Source: Lachnospiraceae bacterium
Lineage (GTDB): Bacteria > Bacillota > Clostridia > Lachnospirales > Lachnospiraceae
Length of the DNA: 64,000 bases
Direction: 5' to 3'
NCBI GenBank assembly: GCA_910574185.1
Contig: CAJSZQ010000018.1
Coordinates: forward strand, 16,819-80,818
Shown: positions 48,223 to 56,819 of the stretch, piece by piece
How the letters are laid out: each line of letters starts with the position of its first letter
How positions within the stretch are numbered: position 1 is the first letter of the stretch
Made by a program: the position numbers and the translations under genes
Notes under the pieces: model-generated
Databases searched by the model: none
Seen by the model: only the letters and a program-made list of their open reading frames with translations
Told to the model about the DNA's origin: nothing

Positions 48223-49031
48223 ATCAGACAATACAATCGGCAAAATCAGAGAAAACAGCTACAGGCATGATTTCTCTGATTCAAATCGAACTTATCAAAA
48301 TTCGCCGTTCCCATATCTTCTGGATTCTGCTGATTCCGGCTGTGATGATGTGGATTCCCTCGGCTCTGAACGCGAATGTGAATTTCCAAATGGATGATAT
48401 CGGTATTATGCCGGAACATAATTTCTTCATTCAGGGCTTTATGGGTATGGCCTGGTTTATGATTCCCGCCGCTCTGATTATCTGTACGGTTCTCTTAAAC
48501 CAGACGGAGCGGACGAACAAAGGCTTTTTAAAGATGCTGTCTCTCCCGGTAAATACCGGCAAGTTATGCCTCGCCAAATTCCTGGTTCTGCTGCTTCTTA
48601 TGGCAGTCCAGATGATGTTTACGATTATATTTTATTACGCAGGCGCTCTGCTGGCTTCCCGGTTAGAGAACTATAATTTTGTGCTGGGCTTCCCCTACGT
48701 TGCGGGCGGCGCAGCTAAGATTTACCTTGCCATTATTCCTATGGCAGCCCTATTCTGGATGCTTGCGGTACTGATTCAGACTCCTGTCTTCTCAGCCGGA
48801 ATCTGCCTCGCCTCCGTGGTACCAAGCGTCCTTATGGTAAATACAAGGCTCTGGCCCTTCTACCCTATGGACTATCCCTTTTATATGCTGATGACCGAAT
48901 ATGGAAAGCAGGCAGAGCATATCTTTTCCACAGAAATTCAGTGGATGCCTATGCTTCCTGTAGCCGGGGCGGTTACGGTTCTGGGGCTTTTGGTGGCTTG
49001 CGTCCGATTTGGGAAGGCGGAGACGCGGTAA
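48219..49031 (+). CDS. ABC-2 type permease, lantibiotic-immunity type (LanG/MutG-like)
   Basis: About 270 residues with six predicted membrane helices. It begins with ISLIQIELIKIRRSHIFWIL, a usual start for this family. ATG at 48219 overlaps the previous stop codon and has AAGGAGG 8 bases upstream. A longer frame to 48000 lies within the preceding gene and is rejected. Last gene of the three-gene operon; the R4 hairpin begins 27 bases after its stop. Confidence 0.88.
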   Translation: MNQTIQSAKSEKTATGMISLIQIELIKIRRSHIFWILLIPAVMMWIPSALNANVNFQMDDIGIMPEHNFFIQGFMGMAWFMIPAALIICTVLLNQTERTNKGFLKMLSLPVNTGKLCLAKFLVLLLLMAVQMMFTIIFYYAGALLASRLENYNFVLGFPYVAGGAAKIYLAIIPMAALFWMLAVLIQTPVFSAGICLASVVPSVLMVNTRLWPFYPMDYPFYMLMTEYGKQAEHIFSTEIQWMPMLPVAGAVTVLGLLVACVRFGKAETR

Positions 49032-49057
49032 GAGATTTTTCTTTCATCCGGACGCTG

Positions 49058-49269
49058 GTTTTGTTTAGGGTGACCTGTGCGGAAATTACCCACCCTTGCG
49101 CAAAACCGGGTAACACTTCAGCGAACTAACTGCTAACTCCGACTAAGAAGCTCAGGAACGCCTTCGCTCCTAAGTCGGAGTAAGCAGTGGATTTCGCTTC
49201 TGTTAAAAACATCCCTCTATGCTTTGCGCAAGGGCGGGCAGTTTTCACACAGGTCACCCTAAACAAAAC
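49058..49269. repeat. R4: single large 212-bp inverted repeat
   Basis: Outer arms of 22 bp pair perfectly (GTTTTGTTTAGGGTGACCTG with TG, and its complement at 49248-49269). Imperfect pairing continues through CCCTTGCGCAAA/TTTGCGCAAGGG. The tip pairs CTGCTAACTCCGACT with AGTCGGAGTAAGCAG. No gene inside; no clear target duplication. It follows the immunity operon and may end its transcript. Confidence 0.88.
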
Positions 49270-49334
49270 CATCTGTACCGATGAAATGAGAGGGAAAATG
49301 AAGGTCAGGCCGGCAGACTTGCATTATAAAAAAT

Positions 49335-49480
49335 GTACACCTTCCAGGGACCCCATTATGGCCATTCGGCCGCTTCACAAGGTATACCCTCCGGGCACCC
49401 CATTATGGCCATTCGGCCGTTTCACAAGGTATACCCTCCGGGCACCCCATTATGGCCATTCGGCCGTTTCACAAGGTATA
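49335..49480. repeat. R1 tandem array: three 47-bp units
   Basis: GGTATA boundaries at 49381, 49428 and 49475 (period 47). Units carry CCTCCGGGCACCCCATTATG and GCCATTCGGCCGTTTCACAA. The array ends 32 bases before the ATG of the small membrane protein. Confidence 0.93.
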
Positions 49481-49511
49481 AAAAAGTAGAAAATAGAAAG
49501 GATTTTGAATT

Positions 49512-49793
49512 ATGAAAGAAAAAATATTAACAACGATTAGTACCCTGATGATTTTTGTTCCATGGACGATATTGCCTCTGAGAAGTTTCCCATGGGCGCT
49601 TGAGTCGCCTGTGGCTGAGATTATGATTTCCTGTTATGCGGCTTTTATGATTTTTAGCGGAGTTTTCACGATTCTTGTTTATACGCGGGCGCGTATTCAG
49701 CATATGTGGATGAAAATTCTTGTTGTAATAAATGGAATTTATATGGTGGGAGGGATTGCTGTATTTTTGATGATGTTTCCTGGATTGGGATAA
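49512..49793 (+). CDS. Small hydrophobic membrane protein
   Basis: 93 residues with three membrane helices (about 8-28, 32-55, 65-88) and few loops. AAAGGA lies 9 bases before ATG. I do not recognise a family with a known function. Its place after the immunity ABC operon, beyond the R4 and R1 repeats, does not settle whether it belongs to that operon. Codons look coding and the length argues for a real gene. Confidence 0.7.
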   Translation: MKEKILTTISTLMIFVPWTILPLRSFPWALESPVAEIMISCYAAFMIFSGVFTILVYTRARIQHMWMKILVVINGIYMVGGIAVFLMMFPGLG

Positions 49794-49849
49794 TCCAAAT
49801 ACCTTATTGAAAAAGCAACACTTATATGTTATGTTTATCATACGATATC

Positions 49850-49917
49850 TTATACCTTCCAGGTACCCCATTATGGCCATTCGGCCTGTTTCACAAGGTG
49901 TGCCCGGAGGGTATACT
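49850..49917. repeat. R1 repeat with an inverted boundary half
   Basis: TATACCTTCCAGGTACCCCA, TTATGGCCATTCGGCCTG, TTTCACAAGG, then GTGTGCCCGGAGGGTATAC. The last part is the boundary motif GTATACCCTCCGGGCACAC in inverted orientation. The copy lies about 40 bases upstream of the MBL-fold gene. Confidence 0.88.
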
Positions 49918-49957
49918 TATTCAACTGCCGCTTATTCAACAAGGGAGGATTTTAAAA

Positions 49958-50842
49958 ATGTACGAATTAAATCAGGTCGCCGAACGAACTTATTATATTG
50001 ACTGCCCCACAAAGGTTGGAATTTACAGGCAAACCGACAGAGACGTTTATCTTATTGACAGTGGGAATAATAGAACTGCCGGGAAAAAAATCTGGAAGAT
50101 TCTCAATGAAAACAAATGGAATTTAAAGGGTATCATTAACACACATTCCCATGCAGACCATATCGGAGGAAACAGATATTTGCAGAAGCAAACCGGTTGC
50201 AAAATATTTGCAGACGGGCTTGAAGCGACATTTGCAAAAAATCTTATTCTGGAGCCTTCCTTCTTATATGGCGGATATCCGGGGAAGGATTATTTAAAGC
50301 ATAAATTTCAACTGACTCAGGAAAGCGACGTCTCCCCCATCTCCGACACTGATTTTCCAAAAGAACTGGAGGTTATACCTCTATGGGGGCATTTCTTTCA
50401 TATGACCGGCATCCGCACGCCAGATAATGTTGTATTCCTTGCCGACTCTATCCTCAGCGCGGTTATGCTAGAAAAAATTCCGTTTCCTTTCATTTATGAT
50501 ATTGCCGAATCTCTAAACACGCTGAATAAAGTCGAGATTATGGAAGCGTCCTTATTTGTTCCCGCTCATGCCGAAGCCGTTGAAAATGTAAAGGAACTGG
50601 TACAGCTTAACCGCCGGAAAATTTTTGATATTGCAGATAAACTACAAACTATCCTAAAAACTCCTATGTGCTTTGAAACTCTCTTAAAACAGATTTTTGA
50701 TGAATACAGGCTGAATATGAATTTTGAGCAATATGTCCTGATTGGCAGTACAATACGTTCTTATCTGTCATGGATGAAGGACAGCGGCTATATAGAAACT
50801 GTTTGTGATAATAATCTGCTCAAATGGAAAACTCAATGCTAA
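49958..50842 (+). CDS. Metallo-beta-lactamase-fold hydrolase
   Basis: About 294 residues. The metal motif THSHADHIGG (residues about 60-69) is complete, and further metal ligands are plausible (GHFFHMTG, DSIL). The C-terminus is helical and winged-helix-like. MBL-fold members hydrolyse thioesters, lactones or nucleic acids; the substrate here is unknown. ATG at 49958 follows GGGAGG by 9 bases. An upstream frame passes through an R1 repeat and is not used. Confidence 0.88.
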   Translation: MYELNQVAERTYYIDCPTKVGIYRQTDRDVYLIDSGNNRTAGKKIWKILNENKWNLKGIINTHSHADHIGGNRYLQKQTGCKIFADGLEATFAKNLILEPSFLYGGYPGKDYLKHKFQLTQESDVSPISDTDFPKELEVIPLWGHFFHMTGIRTPDNVVFLADSILSAVMLEKIPFPFIYDIAESLNTLNKVEIMEASLFVPAHAEAVENVKELVQLNRRKIFDIADKLQTILKTPMCFETLLKQIFDEYRLNMNFEQYVLIGSTIRSYLSWMKDSGYIETVCDNNLLKWKTQC

Positions 50843-51120
50843 TCTGAGTCAATACAGGCAATGGCGGCACTAAAAACTCCAGATTCCGACATAGGAAAGT
50901 ACATTGCCAACTTATAAGATACTGCCAGTTATAGAGACTTTACAGAGGGGCTGTCGGTTAATACTGATTTTTAGGCTCCTGCCACAAAATAAGCATATCC
51001 ATCAGAAGTCTGTGTTTTCCAGCACATATTCTTCCATGGGATATGCTTATTTTTCCTGTATAGAACCTATTTGGGGGCGCAAAAAATCCTTGGTGTCAAT
51101 TTTAATGGGCCGCTCCTTTT

Positions 51121-51330
51121 CTACGCTGTTTTCTGCTCTATTTTTCCTTCAAATTTTTGGAGTTTATTGGTTAGGAAGCGATGATATTTATTGATATTCC
51201 GTCCAATTGCATACAGCATAAACTCTTTATACGCTTTATCTGTCTTTCGGTAGTTAAACCTTCGGAATTTCTCATTCTCTTTGATATCCCCGAAATGCCC
51301 CTCGGTTCGTATGGAACGGGTTTTCTTCTA
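51121..51330 (-). pseudogene. IS1182-family transposase, C-terminal remnant
   Basis: The minus strand encodes about 67 residues matching the end of IS1182 transposases (SIRTEGHFGDIKENEKFRRF, MLYAIGRNINKYHRF) up to a TAG at 51121-51123. An in-frame stop precedes it, and an upstream stretch in another frame (GYEIEENPF, 51320-51360) suggests a frameshift. A GGGGCTGTCGG at about 50947 could be the old terminal repeat. Most of the gene is absent. 50843-51120 contains no other gene. Confidence 0.8.
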
Positions 51331-51411
51331 TTTCGTACCCGTTCCTGGCCGCTTCATATCGAGCGGCCAGTTCATTGCTGTTCCTCCGATATCCGGGGCC
51401 TTACCGTCTTT

Positions 51412-53778
51412 TTACTCCCTGCTTATTGTATCCACCACCGTCATTTTCTTGATCTGCTTCGCCGGCCCCATAACCGCCAGACATACGGAACCAAGCATAA
51501 TGAACACAATCACCAAAAGCTCCCATCCCGGAACGCTCCATTCATCTCCCCATCTGGAAGTCACAAGGTTTTGGAACAGAACCTTATTAAGAGGCAGCCC
51601 AATCACACATCCTAAAAGAACACCAAAGACCGTATAGGTCATTGTCTCACCCAATACCATCCTGTTTAACTGCCGCACAGTCATTCCAATCGCCCGCATC
51701 GCGCCATACTCCCTCATCCGCGCTGACACGCTCATGGCAATGTTATTGATGATATTAAAGAAACCAATCAGAGCAATCACTGCCAAAAAACCATAGAGAA
51801 ATACGGACATCGAATAGCTCGCCCCTTTCGTTTCTTTGTTTCCGATCCGTTTGTCAGAAAATGCAACACTACTGCTACATTCCTGTTCCATTACCTTGCG
51901 GATCTCCTGCACCTGTGAATCCGTTGCATCCCGATTAAGCTGTACATCAAGAACCGCATACCCGTCTTCTCCTGTCAGTTTCCGGAACAATTCTTCCGAA
52001 CAGACTGCCATCCCTGTCATACTGTCTGTATTACCGTCCACTCCATAACTGTACGGAACATCTCCAAGGGTACCGACGATGGAAGCTTCCTGCTCCCTGC
52101 CGCCTGCCGATACCGTGACATTGCTGCCTGCTGCAGATGTATTCCCTTCCCGATGTATGGAAAGCATGCCTTTTCCATCTATCGCATCCTGAAGATTTCC
52201 CTCAATCAGAGAATCCTTTGCCCACTGAAATTGCTGGTCATCATAAGAAATCACGATAAGCGTGCTCCCTTCCCCTGGAATCGTAAACTCTGCATAACCC
52301 CTGCCAAATGCACGCTTCACGCCCGGGTATTTTCTGATTACTTCATCAAGCTCTGACGGAATCTGATTAGTATAATCTTCCTTATAAATATAAAGATCGG
52401 GAGCAGACGCACGAAGCGGCGTAAGCGCATGATGCATAAAATCAATAGCTGTGCTAAATGCAAGGAACAGGATAATGCTGAATGCAAAAGAACCTGTTAC
52501 CAAAAGGAAATTCTTCTTACTTCCAGAAGCATGATGAACCCCCAACGCCGTATCCACTTTAAAAATCCGTGTATTTGCCGTCCTTTTCACTGCCTGCACG
52601 GTTCCTGCATTTCCGGAAACTGCTGTTAGCGGAGACACTTTCGCGGCACGCTTAGCCGGAGACCTTGCAGCCAGAAGTACAGTAACGAATCCCACGATCA
52701 TTCCGGCTGCGACCGCTGTATAACTGACTCCGAACACCGGCAATCCTTCAAAAAGCCCCGGGCTTAGACAACGCAGCATTCCACAAAGAACCCATACCAT
52801 ACAAATCCCCGCAATAATCCCCGCTGGAATGGCCGTCCTGCACCAACCGAGCGCTTCTCTTCGCACAAAACGAATCACTTGCTTTCCGGTTGCCCCAAGG
52901 CATCTCATCATACCAAAGAATTCTGTCCGCCGTGCGATATTACTGTTCATACTTGCTGTAATCATAAAGATTCCTGCAATCACGACTAACGCCGCCAAAA
53001 CTGCCGCCACAAAATATAGCTGCAGGATATAGGTATCCTGGCTCTGAAACATTAGCATAAGAACCTTTACATTCTGACGCACCTGTCCCTCTTCCATGCC
53101 AAACTGAGCGCTGATCTCACGGATTGCTTTCTGGATATTACAAAACTTCCGAAACTCTACATAATAAAGCACTTCCTGTGCCGATTTTGTTTCTTCCGGC
53201 CGCAATGCTGAAAATCCGTCCGTATTCAGATACATGCCAAACGCGTCATGCTCTGCCTCTAATGCCGTATCTTTCGTAATCCCGGTAATATGATACTGCT
53301 TCATCTCCCCCTGAGGAGTTGCCATGCTGACAGTATCTCCCACCTGCACGTCCAGCCGAGTCTTTGCACTCTCATTCAGAACTGCCTCTTCGGTATTTTC
53401 CGGAAATGTTCCCTCTGTAAGCTCCGCTGCCGGAAACATTTCCAAAAGCTCTTTGTCAAACCCACAGATTGCCGTTTCAATTCCCTCAATCCGATAACCG
53501 TCTCGCAGATGATAATTCAGCACTCCATACCGCGCGATATGTTCCACCTCCGGCCGTGCTTTCAAAAGCGCTCCCTGTTCTTCATCCATCACAAAACCTG
53601 CATGCCATCTTCCATCGCTCTTAACCGCCTGTATCATCTGGGAACGAATCTCCATATCCGCCATCCCAAAGATCACCGTGACCAGAAACACTGCCAGCAC
53701 GATGCAGAGCCTGGTCATCCGGTTCTGTTTCTTATGCTGTTTCGCCGATATTTGTATCAAATCCAGATAATGCTTCAA
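51412..53778 (-). CDS. FtsX-family ABC transporter permease
   Basis: 788 residues. N-terminal helix (about 22-42), an extracellular domain to about residue 255, three helices with an FtsX domain, another helix (about 425), a second extracellular domain (to about 660) and three final helices (GAMRAIGMTVRQLNRMV, an FtsX motif). This is the two-FtsX-domain type used in peptide efflux or resistance. Start is TTG at 53778 with GGGAGG 9 bases upstream, overlapping the ATPase stop. Next to an IS1182 remnant on its downstream side. Confidence 0.88.
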   Translation of the reverse strand: MKHYLDLIQISAKQHKKQNRMTRLCIVLAVFLVTVIFGMADMEIRSQMIQAVKSDGRWHAGFVMDEEQGALLKARPEVEHIARYGVLNYHLRDGYRIEGIETAICGFDKELLEMFPAAELTEGTFPENTEEAVLNESAKTRLDVQVGDTVSMATPQGEMKQYHITGITKDTALEAEHDAFGMYLNTDGFSALRPEETKSAQEVLYYVEFRKFCNIQKAIREISAQFGMEEGQVRQNVKVLMLMFQSQDTYILQLYFVAAVLAALVVIAGIFMITASMNSNIARRTEFFGMMRCLGATGKQVIRFVRREALGWCRTAIPAGIIAGICMVWVLCGMLRCLSPGLFEGLPVFGVSYTAVAAGMIVGFVTVLLAARSPAKRAAKVSPLTAVSGNAGTVQAVKRTANTRIFKVDTALGVHHASGSKKNFLLVTGSFAFSIILFLAFSTAIDFMHHALTPLRASAPDLYIYKEDYTNQIPSELDEVIRKYPGVKRAFGRGYAEFTIPGEGSTLIVISYDDQQFQWAKDSLIEGNLQDAIDGKGMLSIHREGNTSAAGSNVTVSAGGREQEASIVGTLGDVPYSYGVDGNTDSMTGMAVCSEELFRKLTGEDGYAVLDVQLNRDATDSQVQEIRKVMEQECSSSVAFSDKRIGNKETKGASYSMSVFLYGFLAVIALIGFFNIINNIAMSVSARMREYGAMRAIGMTVRQLNRMVLGETMTYTVFGVLLGCVIGLPLNKVLFQNLVTSRWGDEWSVPGWELLVIVFIMLGSVCLAVMGPAKQIKKMTVVDTISRE

Positions 53779-54458
53779 TCCGACACACCTCCCAGCTCAC
53801 TAAGCTCTCCGTCCGTAACCTGGAACACCCGGTCTGCCTGGGGCGTCAGGTTCATATTATGGGTAATCATTAAAACAGTCTGCTGATAATGCCTTGACGC
53901 CTTGCACAAAAGATCCATTACATCCTGGCTGCTCTGGGAATCCAGATTCCCGGTCGGCTCGTCGGCCAGGACCAGCGCCGGCCTCGTAATCAAAGCACGC
54001 CCTATAGCCACCCGCTGCTGCTGTCCGCCAGAAAGCTGTCCCGGCAAATGCTTCCGTCTGTTCGTAAGCCCCAGTACCTCTAAAATCTCATCCACCTGTT
54101 CCTGATTCGGTTTCTTGTAATCTAACAGAAGCGGGAAGATAATGTTCTGCTCTACATCAAGCTCTGGAATCAGATGAAAGGACTGAAAAATAAATCCGAT
54201 ATTCTGTCTGCGGAAGACTGTCCGTTCATTTTCCCCCATCGCAAATATGTTTCTTCCATTTAAAAATACGTTCCCGGAGTTTGCCTCATCCAGCCCGCCA
54301 ATACAGTTCAGAAGCGTGCTTTTCCCAGAACCGGATGCTCCGACGACCGCTCCGAAATCTCCTCTCTGCATGGATAAAGAAACATTCTTTAACGCGTCTA
54401 CACGGGCCTCCCCGCTTCCATAAACCTTACACAGATTTTCTACTTTTAATATTTCCAT
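53775..54458 (-). CDS. ABC transporter ATPase (LolD/MacB-like)
   Basis: About 227 residues. Walker [10 protein letters not shown] (residues about 40-48), signature LSGGQQQR, Walker [15 protein letters not shown]-loop ITHNM. It energises the FtsX permease encoded next. ATG at 54458 follows AGGGG; the frame extends to 54479 without a better start. Confidence 0.94.
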   Translation of the reverse strand: MEILKVENLCKVYGSGEARVDALKNVSLSMQRGDFGAVVGASGSGKSTLLNCIGGLDEANSGNVFLNGRNIFAMGENERTVFRRQNIGFIFQSFHLIPELDVEQNIIFPLLLDYKKPNQEQVDEILEVLGLTNRRKHLPGQLSGGQQQRVAIGRALITRPALVLADEPTGNLDSQSSQDVMDLLCKASRHYQQTVLMITHNMNLTPQADRVFQVTDGELSELGGVSD

Positions 54459-54481
54459 ACAATCCCCTGCCTTTCTCAACG

Positions 54482-54511
54482 ATTCTTTTTTTGGATGTAC
54501 AAAAAAAGAAT
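54482..54511. other. Perfect A/T-rich hairpin between kinase and ABC genes
   Basis: ATTCTTTTTTTG / CAAAAAAAGAAT, 12 perfect pairs with a 6-base loop. It lies between the sensor kinase stop (54546) and the ATPase start (54458). Its position suggests a processing or attenuation site that separates the two-component system from the transporter; a role as terminator is possible in either direction. Confidence 0.55.
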
Positions 54512-54545
54512 AGCATCTTAACCTTACATTCCGGTGAATGGAAGC

Positions 54546-55775
54546 TTACAGATTCGTAAGAAAGGTCAGCCAGAAGACGCTCCCCTCTCCGGGCCTGCTC
54601 TCCACAGACAGATTTCCTCCCTGACCTTCCACAATTGATTTCGCCAGGGAAAGCCCAAGCCCTGTCCCTTGCCGGTCACTGGAAGACCGGCTTCGATAAA
54701 ACTGTTTAAATATATGATGGATGTCTTCCTGCGCAATGCCTGACCCGTTATCTTCTACTGTCATGCGAAAAACTGCATGGGTTCTTTTCCACGATACGCG
54801 GATAACATCTCCTGTTTCCGTATGATCAAGCGCATTTTTTATAAGATTCCCAACCGCCTCCTTCGTCCACTCCTGATCGCAGAGCAGTCTCTCCTCTGGC
54901 CTGCCGTCTATCAAAATCTCTTTTCCCTCCTGCTTCGCACGTTCCAGCAGATCGTTCACTGCCTGCCCTACAACTTCTGCAGCAAAACACTCCTGTTTTT
55001 CAAAAACTATATTCCCAGTATCCAGACGCGCCATTTTTAAAAGAGATTGTATTAACCGCTCCATCCGTTCCAGAGATTTCATGGATTTCTGAGAAAAAAT
55101 CTTCACCGTTTCTTCATTCTCCGGCTCATCCTTTATGATCTCCATATACATATTTAGAGCTGCAAGAGGCGTTTTCAGCTGATGTGAAATATTCGATATC
55201 ATATCTCTTAAAAACATCTTTGCTTTATGTTCCATCTCACTCTTTGCCTGCAGCGACATAGCAAGCTGTTCAATACTGCCAAACAACTGGAAAATTGCCC
55301 CTGTTTCTCCTGCGGGCAGATGGTTTTCAAACCGGTTTTGGTCATACTCTGCAATCACCGCTTCAATACTCTCATACATCTGCTCTCTTCTTCGCAAAAA
55401 CAATCCCGTACCGCCCAACACCATAATCGCAAACACCAGACCTACAGAAAGCAGCGCTGCAATCCGCCAAACAGACGTTTGCTCTGCGGGCAGCAGTAAA
55501 TAACTCTGCGTATGTTCCGTATGTCCGATGGTTTCCAACAGTTGTTTCCCTTCTTCCGTTACCTCTACATGATTCCATGCAGAAGCCACCAGCGCAGGTG
55601 AAACTTCCTGTTCCAACAGATAAGAAGCTGCCGCAAGCTCGCGTTTTATAAGAATTCTTCTGATATCCTGTGCCTGAAAAATGCCGCAGATTCCCAAAAC
55701 GCAGATCTGCAGCAAACAAATCACTACAAGAAACAGATAAAACCTTCGTGTCTGCTTTTCATATAGAAATTTCAA
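54546..55775 (-). CDS. Sensor histidine kinase of the FtsX/LolD module
   Basis: About 409 residues. Two helices (about 12-32 and 105-128) enclose an extracellular domain of about 75 residues. A linker, His-box SNISHQLKTPLAALNMYM, N-box GNLIKNALDHT and G-boxes DNGSGIAQEDI and GTGLGLSLAKS follow. The regulator stop codon lies just inside the leader. Start is TTG at 55775 after GGGAGGAG; GTG codons at 55793 and 55784 are alternatives, but no ATG is available. Confidence 0.88.
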   Translation of the reverse strand: MKFLYEKQTRRFYLFLVVICLLQICVLGICGIFQAQDIRRILIKRELAAASYLLEQEVSPALVASAWNHVEVTEEGKQLLETIGHTEHTQSYLLLPAEQTSVWRIAALLSVGLVFAIMVLGGTGLFLRRREQMYESIEAVIAEYDQNRFENHLPAGETGAIFQLFGSIEQLAMSLQAKSEMEHKAKMFLRDMISNISHQLKTPLAALNMYMEIIKDEPENEETVKIFSQKSMKSLERMERLIQSLLKMARLDTGNIVFEKQECFAAEVVGQAVNDLLERAKQEGKEILIDGRPEERLLCDQEWTKEAVGNLIKNALDHTETGDVIRVSWKRTHAVFRMTVEDNGSGIAQEDIHHIFKQFYRSRSSSDRQGTGLGLSLAKSIVEGQGGNLSVESRPGEGSVFWLTFLTNL

Positions 55776-55780
55776 ACCTC

Positions 55781-56467
55781 TCACTCCTCCCACTGGTATC
55801 CAAATCCCCGGACTGTTTTCAGATGTTCCGGCCGAGACGGGTTCTTCTCCAGTTTTTCACGCAGGCGGCGTATATATACGGACAGTGTGTTATCATCCAC
55901 AAAGTTCCCTGCACCGTCCCACAGTTTGTCCAGAATCATCCCACGGGTAAGAACACGCCCGCTGTTTTGCAGCAGCAGACAGAGAAGCCTGTATTCTGCC
56001 CCTGTAAACTCTGCCAATTTATCTCCTAAGAATACTTTCCCTTCTGCAAGATTTATCATCAGATCACCCGAACGCAGGATATTTCCTTCCTCATTTTTCC
56101 TATTACTGCGCCGCAGCAGCGCGCGGATACGGGAACACAATTCTCCAAGCCGGAACGGTTTTGTAATATAATCATCCCCTCCGCAGTCAAGACCACGGAT
56201 TACGCTTGTTTCCTCATCGGATGCCGTCAGGAAAATGATAGGAATCTGGTTTCCGGATTCCCTGAGCTTCTCACACAAGGTAAATCCATTCCCATCCGGC
56301 AGTGTCACATCAAAAAGAAGGATATCAAAATCGCTGCTCTTCGCAATCCGTTTTTCTGCCTCCTTTATCGTTCTGGCAACATCTACATCGAATCCGTTTT
56401 TCTTCAGAGAATATGTCAGACCGTCAATCAGACTGATATCGTCTTCAAGAAGTAACAGTTTCTGCAA
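55781..56467 (-). CDS. OmpR-family response regulator of the FtsX/LolD module
   Basis: 228 residues. Receiver with LLEDDISL, phospho-Asp in LLFDVTLPDGNG, Lys in YITKPFRLG; winged-helix output with TGAEYRLLCLLL and TLSVYIRRLREKLE. TTG start at 56467 after GGGAGG. A TGTAAG palindrome and a -10 lie upstream and imply autoregulation. Confidence 0.9.
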   Translation of the reverse strand: MQKLLLLEDDISLIDGLTYSLKKNGFDVDVARTIKEAEKRIAKSSDFDILLFDVTLPDGNGFTLCEKLRESGNQIPIIFLTASDEETSVIRGLDCGGDDYITKPFRLGELCSRIRALLRRSNRKNEEGNILRSGDLMINLAEGKVFLGDKLAEFTGAEYRLLCLLLQNSGRVLTRGMILDKLWDGAGNFVDDNTLSVYIRRLREKLEKNPSRPEHLKTVRGFGYQWEE

Positions 56468-56511
56468 ATCAAACGCCTCCCTTTATTCGCATAATAACTC
56501 TGTTAAAATAT

Positions 56512-56555
56512 ATTATACATTATTTTCATGAGATATTTTCTTACAAAAATGTAAG
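56512..56555 (-). promoter_or_regulatory. Promoter and palindromic operator of the third two-component system
   Basis: CTTACAAAAATGTAAG (56540-56555) is a perfect palindrome with TGTAAG half-sites. On the minus strand TATAAT (56512-56517) follows, with no good -35. The palindrome sits near -35/-45, the place for an activator. Confidence 0.6.
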
Positions 56556-56815
56556 ATGAATGCTTAATCCGAATGCATCCTGAAACAAATATTCCTGCTC
56601 ATTAACGTACACCCTGCCTTGAACAAAATGCCGCATGCTTTGCACACTATGCCGGCATTCTAGAAACGGCAGTACGGAAAACGGCCCCATAATATCATAT
56701 TTTAAAGGAAAAATCGGTCCAAAATGTAATTTACCATTTATATTTAACTCTGGCGTATGTATTGCCAAAAGGATTCCTATATACTGTTTCCAATACCAGT
56801 TATTCACATGAAATG
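56541..56815 (-). pseudogene. Fragment resembling a tocopherol-cyclase-like protein
   Basis: Minus strand reads NNWYWKQYIG, then GKLHFGPIFPLKYDIMGPFS, LPFLECRHSVQSMRH, VNEQEYLFQDAFG. This resembles the middle of bacterial tocopherol cyclase-like proteins, recalled from memory rather than searched. The N-terminal part and everything after AFG are missing. It reads directly into an IS1182 fragment on its upstream side. Confidence 0.5.
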
Positions 56816-56819
56816 TAGG

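Noticed and set aside
48000..49031. Longer start for the second immunity permease
   Set aside because: The extra 73 residues lie in another frame of the preceding permease; the ATGA overlap at 48219 with AAGGAGG is the natural start.
50904..51194. Plus-strand open frame of 96 residues
   Set aside because: It lies over the IS1182 remnant region with no ribosome site or recognisable motif.
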